NCBI RefSeq assembly: GCF_023701745.1
Contig: NZ_JAJOZB010000001.1
Location: 3,044,501-3,108,500, forward strand
Direction of reading: 5' to 3'
DNA length: 64,000 bases
Source of the DNA: Streptomyces sp. RKAG293
GTDB taxonomy: Bacteria > Actinomycetota > Actinomycetes > Streptomycetales > Streptomycetaceae
In this document: one piece after another, positions 8,538-18,325 of the stretch
How the letters are laid out: each line of letters starts with the position of its first letter
Numbering within the stretch: position 1 is the first letter of the stretch
Position numbers and translations under genes: made by a program
The notes under the pieces: generated by a model
What the model saw: the letters and a program-made list of their open reading frames with translations, nothing else
Told to the model about the DNA's origin: nothing
Database searches by the model: none

Positions 8538-11375
8538 TTGACTCGTAGACATCGCCGGTCGGGGAAGTTTCTGCCGATCGGCATAGCGGCCACGCTCATC
8601 GCGGGATCCGTGGCGGCCATCGGGACGTTCGCGCTGGCGGATCCGTCCGGCAGTGCCGCTCCCGTGCTGGATCCGGCGGCCGGACTGGAGCGGGAGTTCG
8701 CTGACGCCGCGCAGGAGTTTCACGTACCGCAGAGCGTGCTGATGGCGGTCTCGTACCATTTGACCCGGTGGGAGACGCACCAGGGCCAGCCCAGTACGGC
8801 CGGGAACTACAACGTCATGGGCCTGACCCAGGTCACGCCCAAGGACGTCGTGGAGCCGACCCGGGCGGAGCGGCTGTCGCATCTCAACATGAGTGGCGAT
8901 CCCGCCCGGATGAAGAAGTTCAACCCCACCCGGGCGCTGCAGGGCGACGACGGCCAGGCCGAGACCTCCGACCCTCGCCTGCACACGCTGGATGCGGCGG
9001 CCGAGCTGACCGGTGCGACGGCCGGCTCGCTGCGTACCGATCGCGAGGAGAGCGTCAGGGGCGGGGCGGCGCTGCTGGCCGAGTATGAGAAGGAAGCGAC
9101 GGGTTCGCTGCCCGAGGATGCGGGCCAGTGGTACGCGGCTGTGGCCCGCTACAGCCAGGCGCCGGACGCCAAGGGCGCCCAGCTGTTCACCCAGCGCGTC
9201 TTCCAGACCATCAACCGCGGCGGCAGCCGGGTCACCGCCGATGGGCAACGAGTCACCCTGCCCGCCGACCCGTCGGTGACCCCCGTGAAGCCGGCGAAGA
9301 TGAAGCTGGCCGCGACGTTCGCCAGCACGGCCGCCGCTCCGACACCCGAGTGCCCGGCGGGCCTGAACTGCGATTTCCGGCCCGCGGCGTACAAGCAGAA
9401 CAGCACGGATCCGGCTGACTACGGCAACTACGACGTGACGAACCGGCCGGCCGACGGTGTCGACATTCGCTACATCGTCATCCATGACACCGAGGGCGGC
9501 TACGAAGGTTCCCTGAGTGTCTTTCAGAACCCGGCGAAGTCCGCCAGCGCGCATTACCTGATCCGTGCCTCGGACGGTCTGGTCACCCAGCTGGTGCCGA
9601 CCAAGGACACTGCCTGGCAGGCGGGTAACAAGACCCTCAACATGCATTCGATCGGTATCGAGCATGAGGGCTTCGCGATCAAGGCGGGGTCCTGGTACAG
9701 CGAATCGCAGTATGAGTCGTCGGCGGCGCTGGTGAAGTACCTCGCGACCCGCTTCGGCATTCCACTGGACCGCGAGCACATCATCGGCCACGACGAGGTA
9801 CCCGGCCCGCTCGACGCCAACGTCGCCGGCATGCACTGGGACCCGGGCCCCTACTGGGACTGGAACCACTACTTCTCCCTGATGGGCGCGCCGACCGGCG
9901 ACGGCGGCGGGGGCAGCCCCGTCCTGGCCGGCCAGGAGATCACCATCGCGCCGCCGTTCACCACGGCCAACCAGCCGGCCATCGTGTACTGCTCCCCCAC
10001 CTGCACGACGCAGACGCCGCACCCGGCGAACTTCCTCTACCTCTACTCCGATGCCTCCACCAGCTCGCCACTGATCTCGGATCCGTATCTGCGGGCCGGA
10101 GCCGCGGGCAGCACGCAGGGCCCGGACTGGGCCGCCAAGGCCGTCACCGGCAACCACTACGTGGTCGCCGCGGTGAAGGGCGACTGGACGGCGATCTGGT
10201 ACGGCGGTCGGCAAGGCTGGTTCTACAACCCCGGCGGCCAGCTGACCGCCCCCGTCGGCACGAGCACGCAGCCGGTCGTCACCCCGAAGGCGGGGCTCGC
10301 CTCGATTCCCGTGTACGGCAGGGCCTATCCGCGGACGGCCGACTACACCGGCACCCAGGTGCCCGTCCAGGCGGACACCGACAAGGCGCTGACGAAGTAC
10401 AGCATCAAGGCGGGGCAGGTCTACGTGCCCGGCGGGCCGACCGTGGCCGGGGACTACTTCTACGCCATGAACTTCGACAACAGCGCCCCCGGCGACCACA
10501 CCCTGATCACCGGAACCACCAAGTTCATCCCGATCCGCTACAACCACCGACTCGCCTGGGTCCGCGCCGACGACGTGCAACAGATCAACAGCACCCGACC
10601 GTCCAACAGCGCCACTCGTTCCGACCTGGTCGCACTCGACAAGTCCGGCGTGCTGTGGCAGTACCAGGGCAGCGGCAGCGCCACGACCCCCTTCCTGTAC
10701 CGCTACCGTCTCAGCGCCGGCTGGCAGGGCTACAACGCCCTGATCGACCTGTCCGGATTCCACGCCAACGGCACCGGCGACCTGATCGCCCGCGAGCCGT
10801 CGGGCACGCTCTGGTACTACAAGGCCACCGGCAACATCGCAGCCCCCTTCGCCACACGGGTCAAGGCCGGGACCGGCTGGCAGATCTACAACGCCCTCAT
10901 CGGCGTGGGTGATGTGTCCGGGGACGGCAAGCCGGACCTGATCGCACGGGACACCGCCGGCATCCTCTATCTCTACCGCGGCACCGGCAACCCCGCAGCC
11001 CCCTTCACCACCCGCCTCAAGATCGGCACCGGCTGGCAGATGCACAACATGCTGGTCGGAGGAGGCGACCTGACCGGCGACGGAAAAACCGATCTGATCG
11101 CGCGCGACACCACAGGCGGCCTGTGGCTCTACCGCGGTACTGGCAACCCCGCGGCGCCCTGGGCCGCCCGCCTCAAGATCGGCACCGGCTGGCAGATGCA
11201 CAACCTCATCGTCGGTACATCCGACCTGACCAACGACGGCAAGGCAGACCTGCTCGCCCGCGACACGACCGGCCGTCTGTGGCTCTACCGCGGCACCGGC
11301 AACGCGGCAGCCCCCTTCGCCGCACGGTCGCTCGTCACCACCGGTTGGCAGATGTACAACGCCCTCATCGGCTGA
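8538..11375 (+). CDS. Secreted zinc N-acetylmuramoyl-L-alanine amidase with FG-GAP/VCBS-like repeats
   Basis: 945 residues from a TTG start at 8538, chosen because GAGGCAGG lies 3-10 bases upstream and the signal sequence (LPIGIAATLIAGSVAAIGTFALA) begins soon after. Residues ~50-240 are a helical region with GNYNVMGLTQVT. Residues ~300-450 form an amidase_2/PGRP domain: VIHDTEGG (His316), HSIGIEHEG, IIGHDEVPG (His418) and HWDPGPYWDW (Asp435) match the zinc-ligand pattern of the AmpD-like family. SH3-like sequence follows. Residues ~690-945 hold about five repeats of the type DLIARDxxGxLWLYRGTGN, resembling FG-GAP/VCBS propeller repeats that may bind wall polymer or calcium. It should cleave the amide bond between muramic acid and L-Ala in peptidoglycan outside the membrane. 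Confidence 0.9.
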   Translation: MTRRHRRSGKFLPIGIAATLIAGSVAAIGTFALADPSGSAAPVLDPAAGLEREFADAAQEFHVPQSVLMAVSYHLTRWETHQGQPSTAGNYNVMGLTQVTPKDVVEPTRAERLSHLNMSGDPARMKKFNPTRALQGDDGQAETSDPRLHTLDAAAELTGATAGSLRTDREESVRGGAALLAEYEKEATGSLPEDAGQWYAAVARYSQAPDAKGAQLFTQRVFQTINRGGSRVTADGQRVTLPADPSVTPVKPAKMKLAATFASTAAAPTPECPAGLNCDFRPAAYKQNSTDPADYGNYDVTNRPADGVDIRYIVIHDTEGGYEGSLSVFQNPAKSASAHYLIRASDGLVTQLVPTKDTAWQAGNKTLNMHSIGIEHEGFAIKAGSWYSESQYESSAALVKYLATRFGIPLDREHIIGHDEVPGPLDANVAGMHWDPGPYWDWNHYFSLMGAPTGDGGGGSPVLAGQEITIAPPFTTANQPAIVYCSPTCTTQTPHPANFLYLYSDASTSSPLISDPYLRAGAAGSTQGPDWAAKAVTGNHYVVAAVKGDWTAIWYGGRQGWFYNPGGQLTAPVGTSTQPVVTPKAGLASIPVYGRAYPRTADYTGTQVPVQADTDKALTKYSIKAGQVYVPGGPTVAGDYFYAMNFDNSAPGDHTLITGTTKFIPIRYNHRLAWVRADDVQQINSTRPSNSATRSDLVALDKSGVLWQYQGSGSATTPFLYRYRLSAGWQGYNALIDLSGFHANGTGDLIAREPSGTLWYYKATGNIAAPFATRVKAGTGWQIYNALIGVGDVSGDGKPDLIARDTAGILYLYRGTGNPAAPFTTRLKIGTGWQMHNMLVGGGDLTGDGKTDLIARDTTGGLWLYRGTGNPAAPWAARLKIGTGWQMHNLIVGTSDLTNDGKADLLARDTTGRLWLYRGTGNAAAPFAARSLVTTGWQMYNALIG

Positions 11376-11414
11376 CCGGTCGACGGCGCCGACAACCCGA
11401 CCCGTCCAGGTTGT

Positions 11415-11462
11415 GCGCCCGCTGTGCGGCACCGGCTTTCGCCGGGGTCGCACAGCGGGCGC
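11415..11462 (+). terminator. Terminator after the amidase gene
   Basis: A perfect 14-base stem (11415-11428 GCGCCCGCTGTGCG with 11449-11462) and 20-base loop lie 40 bases after the stop codon. Confidence 0.8.
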
Positions 11463-11493
11463 CCTATCCGTGACCCCCTGCTGCGGTCATGAC

Positions 11494-11538
11494 CCTCGTC
11501 CAGGTGGAACACTGCCTTCGTTCAATCCCTGGACGAGG
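11494..11538. repeat. 11-bp inverted repeat with 23-base loop
   Basis: CCTCGTCCAGG (11494-11504) and its exact reverse complement (11528-11538). It lies between the convergent amidase and deacetylase genes. It could be a second terminator, mainly for the minus-strand gene, or a protein-binding site. Confidence 0.5.
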
Positions 11539-11671
11539 CTGTGGGGAAGTCGCATACTCGGTGATCGTCGCGATCCCGTGGGCGTCGCGACGCTCGCGAT
11601 GATGATCTCGACGGACGGTCCGGCGGCAGTCCTCGGTGATGGCACCAGAGCGCGGGCGGGTGCCGGATGTT

Positions 11672-12541
11672 TCAGTGCAGGGCGTCGGACAGGCGCACGA
11701 ACCGGTGGCCGGACGCCAAGAGCCGGGGTATTGCCCTGGCGATCCCTTCAGCGGTGCCGCCCTCCGGGTGATTCATGTGCCCGATCACGATCGACCCCGG
11801 ACGGGCGCGGCGAACGGTGTCGTCCACCTGCTGGGGTGTAAAGGTCGCGCCGCCATCGCCGTTGACCGTGAACGCCACGACCTGCTCGTGCAGTGCGGTC
11901 ACGATGCGTGCGGCGACGTCGTCGCAGTAGGCGGTACCCGGGCGGAAAAAACGCGGTGCGCGGCCGAGCAGCCGGGTGAGCTTGGCATGGTTTCCCGCAA
12001 CCTCGTCATAGACCTCTCCAGCGCTCCGGGTGCCAGGGATGCCGTAGGCGGAGCGACCGGACACCGACAAGGGAGGATGCCGGGTCCCGTGATTGGCAAT
12101 CTCGAACAACGGCTCACCCGCCAACTTGCGGAAAGCCACCGGGTTCGCGTCGATCCAGCGAGAGTTGAGGAACAACGTCGCCGGCACCCGACGCGACCGA
12201 AGGAAGTCGATCAGGTCACGGTCGTAACCGCTGCCACCCCGCCCGCCGCAGGCATCGAAGGTCAACGCGATCGCCCGCTGGGAGGCGGGCAGGGAGGTCA
12301 CCACGCCTGGAGCGTCGAACCCCCAACTGCGGGCCTTCAGTGCGCCGTAGCGGGCTACCACCGCCGCACGAGTGGGCTCGGACCTCACCCCCGAAGAGGG
12401 CGTCGCGGCCGAAGGCGCAGCCTTCGGCGGCCGCGCTTCGGGTGCAGAGGATACGGGGGGATCAGCGGGGTGCGCCGGCTGAGCCGTACATCCTGCCGCA
12501 GTCGCGCCCGCTATGGCGGCCAATAGGGCGCGACGTCTCAT
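11672..12541 (-). CDS. Lipoprotein polysaccharide deacetylase (NodB-like, FDACGG subtype)
   Basis: 289 residues. The ATG at 12541 was preferred over an upstream one because GGAG precedes it and it directly starts the signal MRRRALLAAIAGATAAGC, whose Cys18 is a lipobox. A Pro/Ala linker leads to a NodB-like domain. Visible motifs are LTFDACGGRG (the usual DD replaced by DAC), NHGTRHPPL (metal histidines), FFRPGTAYCDD and VIGHMNHPEGG. It probably deacetylates N-acetylated surface polysaccharide or peptidoglycan outside the membrane. A decayed paralogue lies at 1071-1513, and a more distant deacetylase at 62218-63045 has the classical DD motif. Confidence 0.85.
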   Translation of the reverse strand: MRRRALLAAIAGATAAGCTAQPAHPADPPVSSAPEARPPKAAPSAATPSSGVRSEPTRAAVVARYGALKARSWGFDAPGVVTSLPASQRAIALTFDACGGRGGSGYDRDLIDFLRSRRVPATLFLNSRWIDANPVAFRKLAGEPLFEIANHGTRHPPLSVSGRSAYGIPGTRSAGEVYDEVAGNHAKLTRLLGRAPRFFRPGTAYCDDVAARIVTALHEQVVAFTVNGDGGATFTPQQVDDTVRRARPGSIVIGHMNHPEGGTAEGIARAIPRLLASGHRFVRLSDALH

Positions 12542-13060
12542 GTGGGCTCCATCGTGGTCACGCCAGCCCATCGGCACGGCGCCTTTTACTACGGGGGCAT
12601 TGTCCGTTGATATTACCGGCGTGGTGCAGCCAAGCCCGCGGCCGGGGTGCGCTTACACACGCGCGAGACCCCCCGACGTGGAAGGTGTGGGCGGGCCAGC
12701 TATGCGGCGCGGGCCTGCAGTTACGCACGTTCCGATAAGTACCCGAGTCCGTACCGCTCCGGCCACCCCCTGCACGCCTTAGGGTCCTGGAATGGTGGCC
12801 CGCGGGGGCCAGCCCTTCTGTTCTCCAGCGGCTCCTTCGAGGGCTCTGTGAGATAGGTCTCTGAAGAATCGTGACCCGCGTGGACAACTGCCCGACCTTG
12901 CGCCTTTTGCCCGAGCTACGGGGGGAGTTGTTGGGCCCGGGGCGATCAAATCTTTACTCAGCGGGGTCGTTGTTTGGTCTTACGATCAGCCGGGCCGTCC
13001 TGCGTGAGATCACTCCGTGGCGGCCTCTCCTATCTCTTTTTTGGACCCGAGAGGTCTTGC
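12542..13060. promoter_or_regulatory. Divergent intergenic region before the sortase-substrate gene
   Basis: 519 bases with no recognised gene. The 14-mer AATCTTTACTCAGC at 12949-12962 is identical to 8295-8308 and lies about 100 bases before the next start codon. GAGAGG at 13050 is the ribosome site for the downstream gene. Confidence 0.4.
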
Positions 13061-14023
13061 ATGAAGCTCCGCCGCACCCTGGTGACCGTCGCTGCGACCG
13101 CCGTCATCGCGCCCGCCGCACTGCTGTCCGCGACCACCGCCTTCGCCGGCACCGCACTCCCCGCCACAGGCACCTCCGTCACGGCGAGCCCGAGCACCTC
13201 GGGCAGCCCGACTGCGACGCCGACGGCCACCGCCAGCCCCACCGCTACGGCCACCGTCAGCACGAAGCCGACCGCGTCCACGTCACCCGCAAAGCCGACC
13301 ACCTCCGCCACGCCGACCGGCGAGCCGACGGATGAGCCCGGCCTGTGCGCGGACAAGCCCGGCTACCAGGAGAAGGTCACCACCACCCTCACCGGCCTGC
13401 CCGGCAAGATCGTCGCGGGCAGCGGATGGCACAACCTCACCCTGACCACGACCAATGAGTCCGACACGGACGCCTCAGCGGTTCTGTTCTACGCAGGTGT
13501 CGGCTCCGCCTCCCAGGACGCCCCGGACGCCTTCTCCACCAAGCAGGTCGTCCTGCAGGCGTACGACGACCAGTCAGGTGCCTGGCAGAGCATCAACGAC
13601 GGCGCCGGCCACTCCGTCGGCTTCGCCGGCTTCAGCGACACCCTCAAAGCCGGCGAGAAGGTCACCATCAAGCTGCGCCTGGACGTCAAGGCCAACGCCC
13701 CCATCGGCAAGGGCATGACCCTCGGCGGCGGCGTGTACACCAACGGCCAGGACCACTGCCTCGGCGACAGCGGCCACGCCTACCTCGTCCAGATCGTCGC
13801 CCCCGGCACCACCACCGACGGCACCGTCCCCCAGACCGGCGGCAAGGTCCCCCTGCCGACCACCACGCCCAACAAGAGCACCCTGCCGCACGTCACCGGA
13901 AACCTCGCCGAGACCGGCTCCTCCAACGCCACCCCGATGATCGCTGCAGTCGGCGGCGCAGCCGTAGCCCTCGGCGCCGGCGCCATCTTCATCGTCCGCC
14001 GCCGCAAGACCACCACCATCTAG
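13061..14023 (+). CDS. Cell-wall-anchored surface protein with LAETG sortase signal
   Basis: 320 residues starting MKLRRTLVTVAATAVIAPAALL with cleavage expected near TAFAG. Residues ~35-90 are Thr/Ser/Pro-rich (stalk-like, SPTATPTATASPTATATVST). A beta-rich domain follows (about residues 95-245). The C-terminus is a textbook sorting signal: LAETG, a hydrophobic segment (AAVGGAAVALGAGAIFIV) and RRRK. LAXTG is the motif used by class E sortases of streptomycetes. No class E sortase is seen here; the sortase at 53195 looks like class F. GAGAGG eleven bases before the ATG supports the start. Exact function of the ectodomain is unknown. Confidence 0.85.
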   Translation: MKLRRTLVTVAATAVIAPAALLSATTAFAGTALPATGTSVTASPSTSGSPTATPTATASPTATATVSTKPTASTSPAKPTTSATPTGEPTDEPGLCADKPGYQEKVTTTLTGLPGKIVAGSGWHNLTLTTTNESDTDASAVLFYAGVGSASQDAPDAFSTKQVVLQAYDDQSGAWQSINDGAGHSVGFAGFSDTLKAGEKVTIKLRLDVKANAPIGKGMTLGGGVYTNGQDHCLGDSGHAYLVQIVAPGTTTDGTVPQTGGKVPLPTTTPNKSTLPHVTGNLAETGSSNATPMIAAVGGAAVALGAGAIFIVRRRKTTTI

Positions 14024-14102
14024 CCCACCACCAGCACAGCGACTGTATGAGGGGCCGCACCCCGGCGGGGGACGCTGTTGGTTCATTCGGCCCCTGCTTG
14101 TA

Positions 14103-14128
14103 CCCCGCCGAGCGTCAGCTCGGCGGGG
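14103..14128. terminator. Terminator after the surface-protein gene
   Basis: CCCCGCCGAGC, loop GTCA, then GCTCGGCGGGG form a perfect 11-base stem 80 bases after the stop codon. Confidence 0.8.
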
Positions 14129-14413
14129 CACAGTGCTGCAAAGTGGCTGGTTCGGGTGCGGGCTCGGGGGGTGCCGGTGAGCTGGTGCTGGAGGCTGGTC
14201 TTTGTCAGGCCCCGGTAGCGGGACCTGCACCGTATCCGAGCTCCCCTTCGACGGACCCACTTCGACTGGCGGCGGGTCTGCATTGTGCTATCTCGGTGAA
14301 GCAGACCTTCCCGTCCTGCGAGCCCTGCACAAGAATGCCATTGAGTTCAGCTCGAAGACCGGATGGCGTTGATGAATGTCGGCAACGGCTGAATTTGGGC
14401 CGATCTGAGGGGT
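14129..14413. other. Intergenic, nothing recognised
   Basis: No reading frame or repeat with support was found between the terminator and the transposase remnant. Confidence 0.4.
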
Positions 14414-14758
14414 TCAATCCTGGGCCATCGTGCGGTCTCGGTGGAACGGAAGGATCTCGGCCACCGCCCGATCGACAGTGGAGGCCGACACACCGAACAG
14501 CACCGCCAGCACCCGGTGCGACAGTGCCCAGCGCAACGCCACCAGGGTCACCAGCACCCGGTCGGCGAAGACCAGTTGGTGATCAGGCCCAGCCCCGGCG
14601 ACCCGCAACCGGGCATGACCGCGCCGTTTGCCCTGCCCAGCCTCCCTGACCGCCAGCCACGGACCGGACAGCTCATTGATCAGGGCACCCAGGTGTTCCT
14701 TCGAAATCCCGCACACGGCGGAATCAGAACAGGCCGCGCGGGCCCAACTCGACTTCAC
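14414..14758 (-). pseudogene. Remnant of an IS5-type transposase (N-terminal part only)
   Basis: The frame reads GISKEHLGALINELSGPW, then GHARLRVAGAGPDHQLVFADRV (split across the region), VLVTLVALRWALSHRVLAVL and FGVSASTVDRAVAEILP. This is the N-terminal helix-turn-helix segment of IS5-family DDE transposases (ISREHLGEVIDEL, then DRILVTLVHLR-type motifs). It stops at TMAQD before any DDE residue, so the catalytic two thirds are absent. No terminal inverted repeats were identified. Confidence 0.75.
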
Positions 14759-14841
14759 ATTCGGATGATCCCGCGTGGCCGTTTAAGTCCTGATACCGGG
14801 GCCTACCCGCCAGGAGCGGACCTGCCGATCGGGGCAGGCTC

Positions 14842-15177
14842 CTACTCCGGCTGCGACGGCAGGATAGTCCGGCTCTGCGCAGAAGCGCGGGACACCAACG
14901 ATCGAATCGCGAACACGGCGGTCGCAACGGCGGCGACCATCCCGATCAGGAAGACCGTCCTCATGCCAACGCCGGTCCACCCACACAGGCGCGCCGCGCT
15001 GCCGCTGGTGAGCATGACGCCCATACATAGAAGCATCGGCGATTGACTGCCACGCGGACGACGCCTCGCGCTCCCCGGCCGGTGGCGGAACACGAAGAAC
15101 GCAGTGCACTCGACAAGAAGCGCGGCACCCACAGCCAGACCGAACCAGGCGGAGCCCGAAGGGAACATGCCTGCCAT
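14842..15177 (-). CDS. Small membrane protein, unknown function
   Basis: 111 residues with three hydrophobic stretches (about residues 10-30, 46-66 and 71-92) separated by short Arg-rich loops (HRPGSARRRPRG). No family is recognised. The ribosome site is weak, and neighbours (an IS remnant and a regulator on the same strand) give no functional hint. It could be real or a remnant. Confidence 0.4.
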   Translation of the reverse strand: MAGMFPSGSAWFGLAVGAALLVECTAFFVFRHRPGSARRRPRGSQSPMLLCMGVMLTSGSAARLCGWTGVGMRTVFLIGMVAAVATAVFAIRSLVSRASAQSRTILPSQPE

Positions 15178-15368
15178 GATGAGGCCGTCATTGCCGCGAG
15201 TGCAAGATCGCTTCCAGCGCTATCGTGCGGCTTCTGCGGCGCGACAAGTCCCCAGGGACAGGAAGAGTAAGACGGCCCACGCGGCAGGGTCCGCACCCAT
15301 CAGGGCGCGGACCTGCCGCGTGCTGAATCGACGTGGTGGTCACCACCCGCCACCCGGAGGCCCCTCAC

Positions 15369-16238
15369 TCAGAGGCGGCTTACGTCGATATACATCTTCG
15401 TGACGTCGGTGAGGAAGTCGCGGCTGTCGTCGGGGCTGAGCGCCTGGGCCTGAAGGTGGCCATACAGCACGCTGTAATGCTGCACGTCGGATGGCTTCTC
15501 CAGGTAGAGGTCGCTGGTGAACCGCTCCAGATGCACCACCGCCGCTGCGGAGCTGTCGGCGAACTGCAGGATGGAGAACTGTCCTGACAGGCCCGGATGG
15601 GCGCCCGCGGTGAAGGGGAGGACCTGCATCGTGATGTGCGGCTCGGCGCCAAGTGCATTCAAGTGCTCCAGCTGTTCACACATGACGTCCGGGCTGCCGA
15701 CGACGCGGCACAGTGCCGATTCATCCAGGACGACCCGCAGGCGCAGCGGGCAGGCCGGGTCGTAGATCCGGTGCTGACGACGGAGCCTCACCTTCAGGCG
15801 GATGCCGACCTCTTCGGCCGTGAGCAGGGGAATCGTTTCCCCGATGACCGCGTGGGCGTAAGCGGGAGTCTGCAGCAGCCCGGGGATCACCATGGATTCG
15901 TAGGTATGGAGGGAGGCGGCGTCCGTCTCCAGTGCGATGTAGACGTTCTGGGGGATGTCGCCGTAAGCGTGCCACCAGCCCTGCTGTCCGGATTCCTTGG
16001 CCATCTGCATCAATGATTCGATGACCTGCTGGTCCGTCACTCCGTAGATCGCACACAGGTCGCGTACGTCGCGGGGCCTGATGGTGCGGCGGCCGTTCTC
16101 CAGGTGACTGATCTTGGGCTGGGAGACCATGAGCCGAGCTGCCGCTTCTGTGCTTTTAAGCCCACTGGCGTGGCGGAGCCGGCGGAGCTCGGCTCCCAGA
16201 CGGCGTCTCCTGACGGTGGGGTTGATGTTCGCCGCCAC
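15369..16238 (-). CDS. XRE-family regulator with Scr1-type (DUF5753) domain
   Basis: 289 residues from a GTG at 16238 with GGAGG eight bases upstream; an ATG further up lacks such a site. Residues ~10-70 are a Cro/CI helix-turn-helix (LGAELRRLRHASGLKSTEAA, SQPKISHLENGRR). The rest matches the DUF5753 pattern (YESMVIPGLLQTPAYA, RLRVVLDESALCR, ITMQVLPFTAGAHPG, FSILQF). These proteins are abundant streptomycete transcriptional regulators, often paired with a DUF397 protein; none is seen next to it here. A truncated paralogue lies at 46959-47213. Confidence 0.9.
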   Translation of the reverse strand: MAANINPTVRRRRLGAELRRLRHASGLKSTEAAARLMVSQPKISHLENGRRTIRPRDVRDLCAIYGVTDQQVIESLMQMAKESGQQGWWHAYGDIPQNVYIALETDAASLHTYESMVIPGLLQTPAYAHAVIGETIPLLTAEEVGIRLKVRLRRQHRIYDPACPLRLRVVLDESALCRVVGSPDVMCEQLEHLNALGAEPHITMQVLPFTAGAHPGLSGQFSILQFADSSAAAVVHLERFTSDLYLEKPSDVQHYSVLYGHLQAQALSPDDSRDFLTDVTKMYIDVSRL

Positions 16239-17341
16239 GAGCGGTGTACCTCCGGCTCCAAGTCGTGCTGCTGCCCGCAGACTGCCATGGAGCACGGGTT
16301 GTTGATCAACTGCCATGCCTCATGTTCATGGGGCAGACAAAACGGACCGTGCCCTTGTAATTTGCCTCGCGACAGGCACGCCAGGTGTCTACTGGGAAGG
16401 ATGAAAACAGGCAATGAGATCTTCCGAGCAGCCACAACCCCACCCCATCAGCACCAAGGGTGGGGCCGTGGCTTGCCGCTAACCGCCGAGGACGCCCCTG
16501 AAAGCGCGCACCAGATCAGGCCGAAGGCCCGAACGGCTGCCCTGGACGCATAGATCCGCGCCGTAGACCGGCGGCCGGGCCGCCGGCTTCGCTCGCAGGG
16601 GAGCCGTTCGCCGCGGTGTTGACCGCCGTGGAGCTGTGCGGGGGCTGTCCGCCGTGGCGACCAGGACGGAGCCGACCGCCCCTGCGCCGGAGACCGCGCC
16701 TCCACTGGCGCGGCAGCCGCAAACCGCACCAGCCCGCGCTCACCTACGGGGCGATGGGTGCCACGAGCAGGATCACCCCGCTCCGCCCGGTCCCGACAGA
16801 CAGTGCAGGACTGCCCCTGAACATGTCGGCCCGCACCACGCCGCGACGACTAGGCGTCGGCTTACGGTGGTTTCACCAGCGGGTTCACCTGCGCCGAACG
16901 ATCCATGACGACCCTTGCATAACGGCATATCGGAGAAGATCCCACTGCTCCCTGCCAGCAGCAGCCTTCCCCCGTACAGCAACCGCGAACGCCCGCACAC
17001 CACACAAACCGGCCACCCACCGACAAGTAGCCCTCCGCGGTCTGTAAGCAGCAGGCAACAACGCCTTGATGCCCGCAACGGGAAGGGAGCGGGCAGCACA
17101 GCGACCGCTGGGTCGCGCTAACACTTCTGCGACTCCTCCTGTGCCTTTGCGCTGATCGTCCCGGCCGTATCCGGCCCGCACCGCCCGGTGCACACACATC
17201 TCTGGGCAGCCCCGAGCGCAGGAGGCAGAACTGAGTCTTCAGGGCGCGAGGGGTCGAGGGTGGAGGATGACCGGCGGTCTGCTTGCGCACCGGGGATGTG
17301 ATGCGGCGGGGAGCAGGTTGCCTGCCGCGCGGCTCCTGTGC
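16239..17341. other. 1.1 kb without a supported gene
   Basis: Open frames here lack ribosome sites, recognisable motifs and consistent codon bias. A 50-codon frame from 16401 has GGAAGG abutting the ATG and was not accepted. The segment may be degraded sequence. Confidence 0.4.
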
Positions 17342-17668
17342 TCAGGAGGCGGGGTGTTGAGTGTGGGTGCGGAGCTGGGCGTTGCGTGCGAGGGCTTCTT
17401 CGAGCTGGTCCTGCAGGGCGACGATGCGGCAGGCGGTGTCGATGGCCGTGCCCTGGTCGACGAGTTCACGGACCCGGGCGGCGACCCGCAGTTGGAAGCG
17501 GGAGTAGCGGCGGTGGCCGCCCTCGGAGCGCAGCGGGGTGATCAGGCGGGCGTCACCGATCGCGCGCAGGAAACCGGGGTTGGTGCCGATCATTTCGGCG
17601 GCGCGGCCCATGGTGTAGGCGGGGTAGTCCTCGTCATCGAGACGGCCGAAGGAGACCTCTGCTGTCAT
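17342..17668 (-). CDS. MerR-family transcriptional regulator (short)
   Basis: 108 residues. A MerR winged-helix is visible: YTMGRAAEMIGTNPGFLRAI, then LITPLRSEGGHRRYSRFQL, followed by a short coiled segment (ACRIVALQDQLEEALARNAQL). No effector-binding cysteines or domain follow, so it is the minimal MerR type often seen near cold-shock and helicase genes in streptomycetes. GAGGTGAG directly precedes the ATG. A perfect palindrome (17707-17737) lies about 40-70 bases upstream. Confidence 0.85.
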   Translation of the reverse strand: MTAEVSFGRLDDEDYPAYTMGRAAEMIGTNPGFLRAIGDARLITPLRSEGGHRRYSRFQLRVAARVRELVDQGTAIDTACRIVALQDQLEEALARNAQLRTHTQHPAS

Positions 17669-17706
17669 CTCACCTCACTGGGAAACGGGCAAAGGGAACG
17701 CGTGGA

Positions 17707-17737
17707 GGGGCCCTGGCGCTTGCAGCGCCAGGGCCCC
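17707..17737. repeat. Perfect 13-bp palindrome upstream of the MerR gene
   Basis: GGGGCCCTGGCGC (17707-17719), loop TTGCA, then the exact reverse complement (17725-17737). The position fits either a terminator for leftward transcription arriving from the right or an operator/leader element of the MerR gene. Confidence 0.6.
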
Positions 17738-17992
17738 GAAGGACGGAAAACACCACCTGCCGGCCCTGGTACTGCGCCGGCCTACTGAGTCCGCACGACC
17801 GACCGTGGTCGGGGGCGCGGGGATCGCAACTGCGTGACCGGAGACCACCTACCTATCGATGTCCTGCGGTACCCGGACTCAAGCGTTCGGCCCGGGCGAT
17901 CCTGATGGCGCTCAACCCCTCCGTTCCCTCTGGATGAATCACTTACCCAACCCGTACTGCGAACTGCTGGTGGCCTTCACCGCACCACCCTC

Positions 17993-18095
17993 CGGCAGCC
18001 AGCCCCGTCGCCCGTCCTGCAACTGCTCTGGCTTAGAACCCCGCTGCCGAACCTCCCGATGCGCGCGCCCGCAGCCGACGCCTTCACCGAGGAAC
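17993..18095. repeat. Direct repeat copy 1 (103 bp, period 174 bp)
   Basis: Begins CGGCAGCCAGCCCCGTCGCC and ends CACCGAGGAAC. It matches 18167-18269 with only a few substitutions. The spacing of 174 bases is a multiple of three. Surrounding sequence from about 17955 to 18455 is dense in ACTGC/TACTGC. Confidence 0.85.
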
Positions 18096-18151
18096 TGCTC
18101 ACACTCCACTGCTGCATACCGCTGGTGATACGTACTGCTCGGTGGCCTGCA

Positions 18152-18325
18152 CTAGCGCCACACTTTCGGCAGCCAGCCCCGTCGCCCATCCTGCAACTGC
18201 TCTGGCTTAGAACCCCACTGCCGAACCTCCCGGCGCGCGCGCCCGCAGCCGACGCCTTCACCGAGGAACCACTGGGTACTGCACTGCTGGTACTGCAGCC
18301 GCATCCGATACTGCTGAAACTGCAT
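18152..18325 (-). CDS. Possible 57-residue Gln/Trp-rich small protein within the repeat
   Basis: ATG at 18325 with AGGA eight bases upstream reads MQFQQYRMRLQYQQC, then REVRQWGSKPEQLQDGRRGW and LPKVWR, ending at TAG. The other repeat copy continues in the same frame past that TAG (REVRQRGSKPEQLQDGRRGW), so this may instead be a degenerate two-repeat gene split by a nonsense mutation. Not recognised; may be non-coding. Confidence 0.25.
   Translation of the reverse strand: MQFQQYRMRLQYQQCSTQWFLGEGVGCGRARREVRQWGSKPEQLQDGRRGWLPKVWR
18167..18269. repeat. Direct repeat copy 2 (103 bp)
   Basis: Second copy of the 17993-18095 repeat. It overlaps a 57-codon minus-strand frame (18152-18325). Confidence 0.85.
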